A DNA stretch of 64,000 nucleotides, from the NCBI GenBank assembly GCA_017394865.1, contig JAFPWT010000001.1, positions 1 through 64,000 on the forward strand. The letters run 5' to 3'. Position 1 is the stretch's first letter. Every line of letters starts with the position of its first letter. Made by a program: the position numbers and the translations under genes. Below the pieces are notes generated by a model that searched no databases, was not told the origin of the DNA, and saw only the letters and a list, made by a program, of their open reading frames with translations. The DNA comes from Bacteroidales bacterium. GTDB lineage: Bacteria > Bacteroidota > Bacteroidia > Bacteroidales > F082. This document shows positions 60,501-64,000 of this stretch, piece by piece.

Positions 60501-63500
60501 GCTGGCGACGTCCCGGCTCCTCCGGCGCCGAATTACTACGCTGTCACCATCAACAAGACCGGTGAAGGAACTGTTGAAGTCAACAAGACCTCGGCTCTCG
60601 AGAACGACACCATCATTGTGACCGCCTCACCAGCACAGGGCTACGCTCTCACCGCTGTGACTTACAGTTACACAGGCACCGCTCCTGTCGACATCATGGA
60701 GACGATGCAGTTCTTTATGCCTGCCTGCGATGTCACCGTCAACGTCACCTTCACCGAGCTGTCGACCGTGGCTGCTCCGACCTTCGCCCCTGCTGCAGGT
60801 TCCTACATCACCCCACAGATGGTGAGTATGACGACCACCACCGAGGGTGCCACCATCTACTACACCTTGGATGGAAGCGATCCCACCCCGAACAGCTTGG
60901 CCTTCTCTGAGGCTTTTGAAGTCGCTCAGACCACTACCGTGAAGGCCATCGCCGTGAAGGAAGGCATGAACAACAGCGCCGTGGCCAGTGCCACCTACAC
61001 CATCATCGAGCCGATGAGCATCGCCGAGGCAAAAACCCTGGCCAACAACGAATACGCCCTGGTGCAAGGCGTGGTGACCTTCATCGATGGTCGCAACGTA
61101 TACATCCAGGATGAGAGCGCAGGCATCGACCTCTTCCTGAACAACAACACCGTTCCTGAGTCTCTCGCCATCGGCGACATGGTCTTAGGCTACGGCAAGA
61201 AAACCGTTTATAACGGCCTCATCGAGTTGTCGGGCATCAACGGCGGCAACGACAACCAGTTTGTCATCCTCTCCAGTGGCAACGAGCTTCCGCTGGAAGA
61301 GAAGACCATTGCTGAGATCCTGGCCGACAACCAAAGCGGCGCCAACTTGTTGCAGTCGACTCGCGTGCAGATTGTCAACGCCACCATCGGCACCATCAAC
61401 ACCGCCAACAACACCCCGATCACACAAGACGGAAGCACCATCAACATCTACAAGATGCCTGTGGTACAAGGTCTTGAACAAGGCGACTTCGTCACCGTCA
61501 CCGGTATCATCGGCTGCTACAACAACCCGCAACTGCGTGTGAACAGCGCCGACGACGTGGAGTTCACCCACCCCGCTGGCATCACCGTCAATCCTTCTTC
61601 ACTGGCTGGATTTAACTATGTGTATGAAGAAGGCCCGTCAACGGCCAAGTCGTTCGTAGTCACTGCCAGAAGCCTTAGCGGCAACACCCTCATCGTCGCT
61701 CCTGAGAGCTACGAGCTCTCCTCGTTCCCGGGCGACGACTTCCATCCGCAGAGTCAGGTCAGCATCAACTCCTATTCAGGCAACTTCACTTATACTATTA
61801 AGGTGAGACTGAAAGCTGGCCTTGAAATTGGCACTTATGATGAGAGCATCATGATCTGCAACGAGCTGGTCGACACCATTTACATGGCTCTGACGGGTAG
61901 TGTCACAGGAACGCCGCAGCCCACTGGCGACTATGTCCGCGTGAGTGAGCTCTCGCAGATCGGCAACGGCACCAAGGTGATCTTCGCCGCCCGTTACAAC
62001 GAGAACGCCAATGAGTACTTTGCCATGACCGCCCAGGCCAGCGGCAAACCCGAAGGCGTGCTCTTCACCAGCGTGGCCGGTACCGACGCCGAAACTCTGC
62101 CGAGTGAGATCACCGACGCTGAGGACACCTACTACTGGACCGTGACCACCGATGGCACCAACTACACCTTCACCAACGCCAACGGCGATGTGCTCGGCTA
62201 TTCCAGCAGCACCAACTTCGCCACCGGCGGCGACAACATCAACTGGACCATCACCGAGGGCACTTCCGAAGCCACTGCCATGGTGCCTGAATACACCGCC
62301 TTCAACATCATCAATGGCAATGTCACCAACAGAGCCTTCGCTCTGAACAGCAACCACAATTATGGTGCGTACCACACCCAGAACATGGCTGGTGAGAACT
62401 ACAACTTCTTCATCGACATGTTCGCCACCTCGGGTACTCCTGTCACTCCTACCTGTGCCACCCCGACCTTCGATCCTGTCGGCGGCACCTACTTCGAGGA
62501 GCAGACCGTCACCATCACCTGCAGCACGGCTGACGCCACCATCTATTACACCTTGGATGGCAGCGATCCTACCCCGAACAGCATGGTCTACAGTGAGCCC
62601 ATCGAGGTCGCCGAATACACCATCATCAAGGCTTATGCCGTGAAGGAAGGCTTCAACGACAGCAACATCGCCGAGACCGAATACACCATTATCCTCGGTG
62701 CCGTCACCATCTTCTTCCAAGACTGGGAAAGTGAGATGAACGGCTGGACCTTCGTCACCGTGGAAGGCAGCAAACCGTGGACCGTTGCCCAATACCAAGG
62801 CAACCACTACGCCAACGCCAACGGCTACAATGGTGGCGTCAACGAACAGTGGTGTATCTCCCCGGCCTTCAGCCTCGAGCAATACAGCGATGTGTCGCTC
62901 AGCTTCATGAACGCCATGAATTACACGGGTCCTGAACTGCAATTGTTCTTCTCGAACGACTATGACGGTGAAGATCCGACCGATGCCACTTGGACAGAAC
63001 TTGACTTCGAAATGTCGCCGGGTTCCTACACTTGGGTTGAATCAGGCGCGATCAGTCTTGCCGACTTCACTGGCACCGAATGCTACATTGGCTTCAAGTA
63101 CACCTCTACTGAGAACGAAGCTGCCGCATGGGAGGTCGATGACATTTTGCTCATGGGTTATACTACTGACCCGTATCTCACGGTGACACCTACCTCATTA
63201 GGTGGATTCACACACATCATCGGTCAAGGCCCATCAGCATCGCAAACGTTCACTCTTACAGCGGGTAACATCTCTCCTGCTCCAGGTGGAACAACAGGTA
63301 GTATAAATGTGTCTGTTTTTAGTCCGTTTGAGATTTCGCTTGATGACGAAGATTATGGCGATGAGATCTTCTTTGAGGATATTACCAACCTTGAGCCGAC
63401 TACAATCTATGTAAGAATGAATGGCACAGAAGTCGGTCAGTACACCGAGACTGTTAATATCTATGCATCTTCAGGTGATGAAGCAACAGTGACCTTGAGC

Positions 63501-64000
63501 GGTACCGTCACCGAGCCCATCCAGGGCGGTGACTGGAACCGTATCGGTTCGTTGGCCGACCTGCACGATGGCGACCAAGTCGTCATCGCGGCGCGTTACG
63601 ACGCGACCGTGGGCGACGGCTACTATGCCATGACCGCCGGCGTGTCAGGCAAGCCCGACGGCGTGCTCTTCACCTCTGTCAACGACAACGGCATCGAGAT
63701 GCTACCCGATGAGATCGTCGCCGACATTGCTACCTTCGCATGGAACGTCACCGTGAACGACACCATCATCACCCTGACCAACGCCGCTGGCGACATGCTG
63801 GGCTACAGCAGCAGCACCAACTTTGCTGGCAACACGAGCACCGACTGGTCCATCAGCTACGCCACCTCTGGCGAGAATGCCATGATGCCCAACTACACGG
63901 GCTTCTTGATCACCAATGTGGAGACCAACAACCGCTGCATCGTGATGAACGCCAACCATAAGTTCGGCGCCTACCACACCAACAACATCAACAACGCCGA
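57522..64000 (+). CDS. Giant secreted modular protein, open at the window end
   Basis: The frame is open for 2159 codons to the edge. The signal peptide is 1-26 (MKRKFTLLTAVMMLLSFLAL..GMMGQ). The N-terminal beta-sandwich at about 30-175 matches the protein at 21214-25014. There are five chitobiase/hexosaminidase C-terminal-like modules, each with a 'PTF-P-GTY' start, IYYT-DG and a TTTVKAIA-like strand: near 58062, 58920, 59757, 60765 and 62450. OB-like domains are duplicated near 58340 and 59185; a DUF5689-like OB domain begins near 61018; a choice-of-anchor-J-like jelly roll (FFQDWESEMNGW; WEVDDILLMGYT) lies near 62710. The C-terminus is not seen, so T9SS export is expected but not shown. 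No catalytic domain recognised. Confidence 0.85.
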   Translation, partial: MKRKFTLLTAVMMLLSFLALPLGMMGQNRTTVTDTLTRASTGVTGTSYASWSGVTSVSDAVYAGQSAGGNGSIQLRSNNNNSGIITTSSGGTVTNVSVTWNSNTASGRTLNIYGSNSAYSSPTELYSSSTQGTLLGTIVCGTSTSLSIDGSYTYIGMRSANMAMYLEEINITWSTGGSTTQTVATPTFSPTAGTYSDPQSVSISCSTQGATIYYTTDGTDPIMPTGITGTVYTQPITINQTTTVKAIATKQGMSNSQIASATYTIQQLPTITTIEALWNFAETVGNTTPNQPNANVTFSNWYVTGVKNSQAYISDGQYGFVIYQAGHGFTAGDKLNGTLACKVMLYQNHYAEIMGVKATDLTVTSGQEMPMLTTSIGELTTRNYGTPINLGTLTYDGTKFNEESGASITPYNNFNISPNPIPNLESGKDYNVKGIYIIYWQSSGSTQQVAPRTADDFEEVTTPTPTQTVATPTFTPEGGTYYETQYVAIECATQGADIYYTTDGSTPTPNSTPFTEAITISETTTLKAIAVMQGMNDSQIASATYTIQQLPSITTIDELWDLADSVGATATQANVTFNNWYVTGVKGSQAWVSDGVYGFVIYQSGHGFAAGDKLNGTYTCNVLLYQNHYAELTGVKAANLTVTSGQEMPVLTTSIGELTTRNYGTPIDLGTLTYDGSKFNDEGGTPITPYNQFNLSPNPITNLESGKNYNVKGVYIIYWNNSGATQQVAPRSADDFEEVTAPTPTQTVATPTFTPAAGTYSEAQTVTIACETQGATIYYTTDGTDPIMPTGITGTEYSQPLTINETTTVKAVAVRDGMNNSEMATAEYVINIVPPAQETAYTLITNANALISGEKYIIVGIKGEAYKALGKQASNNRPSVDVTPDDNIITVTPANQAGLDAVYELTLGQENGNWTFYSAADSGYLYAASSSANYLRTQAQNDANGQWTIEIASDGKATIKAQGTNTRNWLRLNNNGSPFSCYGSGQLDVYLYKAGDVPAPPAPNYYAVTINKTGEGTVEVNKTSALENDTIIVTASPAQGYALTAVTYSYTGTAPVDIMETMQFFMPACDVTVNVTFTELSTVAAPTFAPAAGSYITPQMVSMTTTTEGATIYYTLDGSDPTPNSLAFSEAFEVAQTTTVKAIAVKEGMNNSAVASATYTIIEPMSIAEAKTLANNEYALVQGVVTFIDGRNVYIQDESAGIDLFLNNNTVPESLAIGDMVLGYGKKTVYNGLIELSGINGGNDNQFVILSSGNELPLEEKTIAEILADNQSGANLLQSTRVQIVNATIGTINTANNTPITQDGSTINIYKMPVVQGLEQGDFVTVTGIIGCYNNPQLRVNSADDVEFTHPAGITVNPSSLAGFNYVYEEGPSTAKSFVVTARSLSGNTLIVAPESYELSSFPGDDFHPQSQVSINSYSGNFTYTIKVRLKAGLEIGTYDESIMICNELVDTIYMALTGSVTGTPQPTGDYVRVSELSQIGNGTKVIFAARYNENANEYFAMTAQASGKPEGVLFTSVAGTDAETLPSEITDAEDTYYWTVTTDGTNYTFTNANGDVLGYSSSTNFATGGDNINWTITEGTSEATAMVPEYTAFNIINGNVTNRAFALNSNHNYGAYHTQNMAGENYNFFIDMFATSGTPVTPTCATPTFDPVGGTYFEEQTVTITCSTADATIYYTLDGSDPTPNSMVYSEPIEVAEYTIIKAYAVKEGFNDSNIAETEYTIILGAVTIFFQDWESEMNGWTFVTVEGSKPWTVAQYQGNHYANANGYNGGVNEQWCISPAFSLEQYSDVSLSFMNAMNYTGPELQLFFSNDYDGEDPTDATWTELDFEMSPGSYTWVESGAISLADFTGTECYIGFKYTSTENEAAAWEVDDILLMGYTTDPYLTVTPTSLGGFTHIIGQGPSASQTFTLTAGNISPAPGGTTGSINVSVFSPFEISLDDEDYGDEIFFEDITNLEPTTIYVRMNGTEVGQYTETVNIYASSGDEATVTLSGTVTEPIQGGDWNRIGSLADLHDGDQVVIAARYDATVGDGYYAMTAGVSGKPDGVLFTSVNDNGIEMLPDEIVADIATFAWNVTVNDTIITLTNAAGDMLGYSSSTNFAGNTSTDWSISYATSGENAMMPNYTGFLITNVETNNRCIVMNANHKFGAYHTNNINNA
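58062..59756 (+). repeat. Two long tandem direct repeats of about 858 and 837 bp in the giant gene
   Basis: Two consecutive units start with the same CAAACCGTGGC-like sequence (58062-58919 and 58920-59756; the next module begins at 59757). Each encodes one chitobiase-C-like module and one OB-like domain of about 280 residues in total. Long stretches are nearly identical at the nucleotide level, for example the segment around GAGATGCCT-TGCTCACCACC, which points to recent duplication or ongoing exchange. Confidence 0.85.

Overview
The window comes from a Bacteroidales (Bacteroidota) chromosome, probably an uncultured gut- or rumen-type lineage. The evidence is the repeated Bacteroidota promoter form (TTG, then 18-20 bases, then TAnnTTTG), type IX secretion C-terminal domains, BACON, DUF4831 and DUF5618 families, and a Bacteroidota-style small SRP RNA. 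Coding density is high and genes lie in short operons on both strands. Most start sites given here were fixed by a TAnnTTTG box lying downstream of a more distal ATG.

Region 1 (1-8.5 kb) has a partial yhcG-type PD-(D/E)XK nuclease behind a WYL regulator, and a hairpin-rich intergenic stretch that carries a decayed piece of another yhcG linker. It then has an outer-membrane porin divergent from a heavy-metal P-type ATPase, followed by a hemerythrin / LuxR-type regulator / short-chain fatty-acid transporter operon. Region 2 (8.5-20.7 kb) is housekeeping and envelope: mnmE, truA, a sigma-like protein, an M23 peptidase, and an envelope-lipid operon (LTA-synthase-like transferase, lipid kinase, MscS channel, alpha/beta hydrolase). 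It ends with kdsA, a DUF4831 protein and a DUF5618 protein.

Region 3 (20.9-26.6 kb) is accessory. It has a giant T9SS-secreted protein with a tiny tail-anchored partner gene, a large folded non-coding element, an ORF6N protein and a fragment of a phage-type nuclease. Region 4 (26.6-32.6 kb) has a sodium:solute symporter, a GmhB-like phosphatase, an acidic ExoX-C-like protein, a GtrB-like glycosyltransferase, the SRP RNA gene, a PurF-like protein lacking the glutaminase cysteine, a TsaC/Sua5-type protein and tRNA-Lys(TTT). Region 5 (32.6-40.5 kb) repeats the theme of region 3: a 1717-residue T9SS protein, a second small protein with the same C-terminal tail, and a duplicated propeller-like lipoprotein. 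A candidate small RNA and a frameshifted small gene follow.

Region 6 (40.5-57.4 kb) has a glycosyltransferase/sugar-transferase fusion, a flippase, parE, a lipoprotein, a prolyl oligopeptidase, a T9SS protein, glmS, a metallophosphoesterase with a small barrel protein, nnrDE, rlmD, aroK and a small lipoprotein. Region 7 (57.5-64 kb) is the open 5' part (more than 2159 codons) of a third giant secreted protein built from chitobiase-C-like and other beta-sandwich modules.

The most unusual signals are: covarying palindromes inside the yhcG linker; the paired loci of a T9SS giant plus a small 'PL-GG-TM-KKR' tail protein; the folded element at 25.2-25.4 kb; and the strong-promoter small-RNA candidate at 40.2 kb. 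No rRNA, CRISPR array or insertion sequence was seen.
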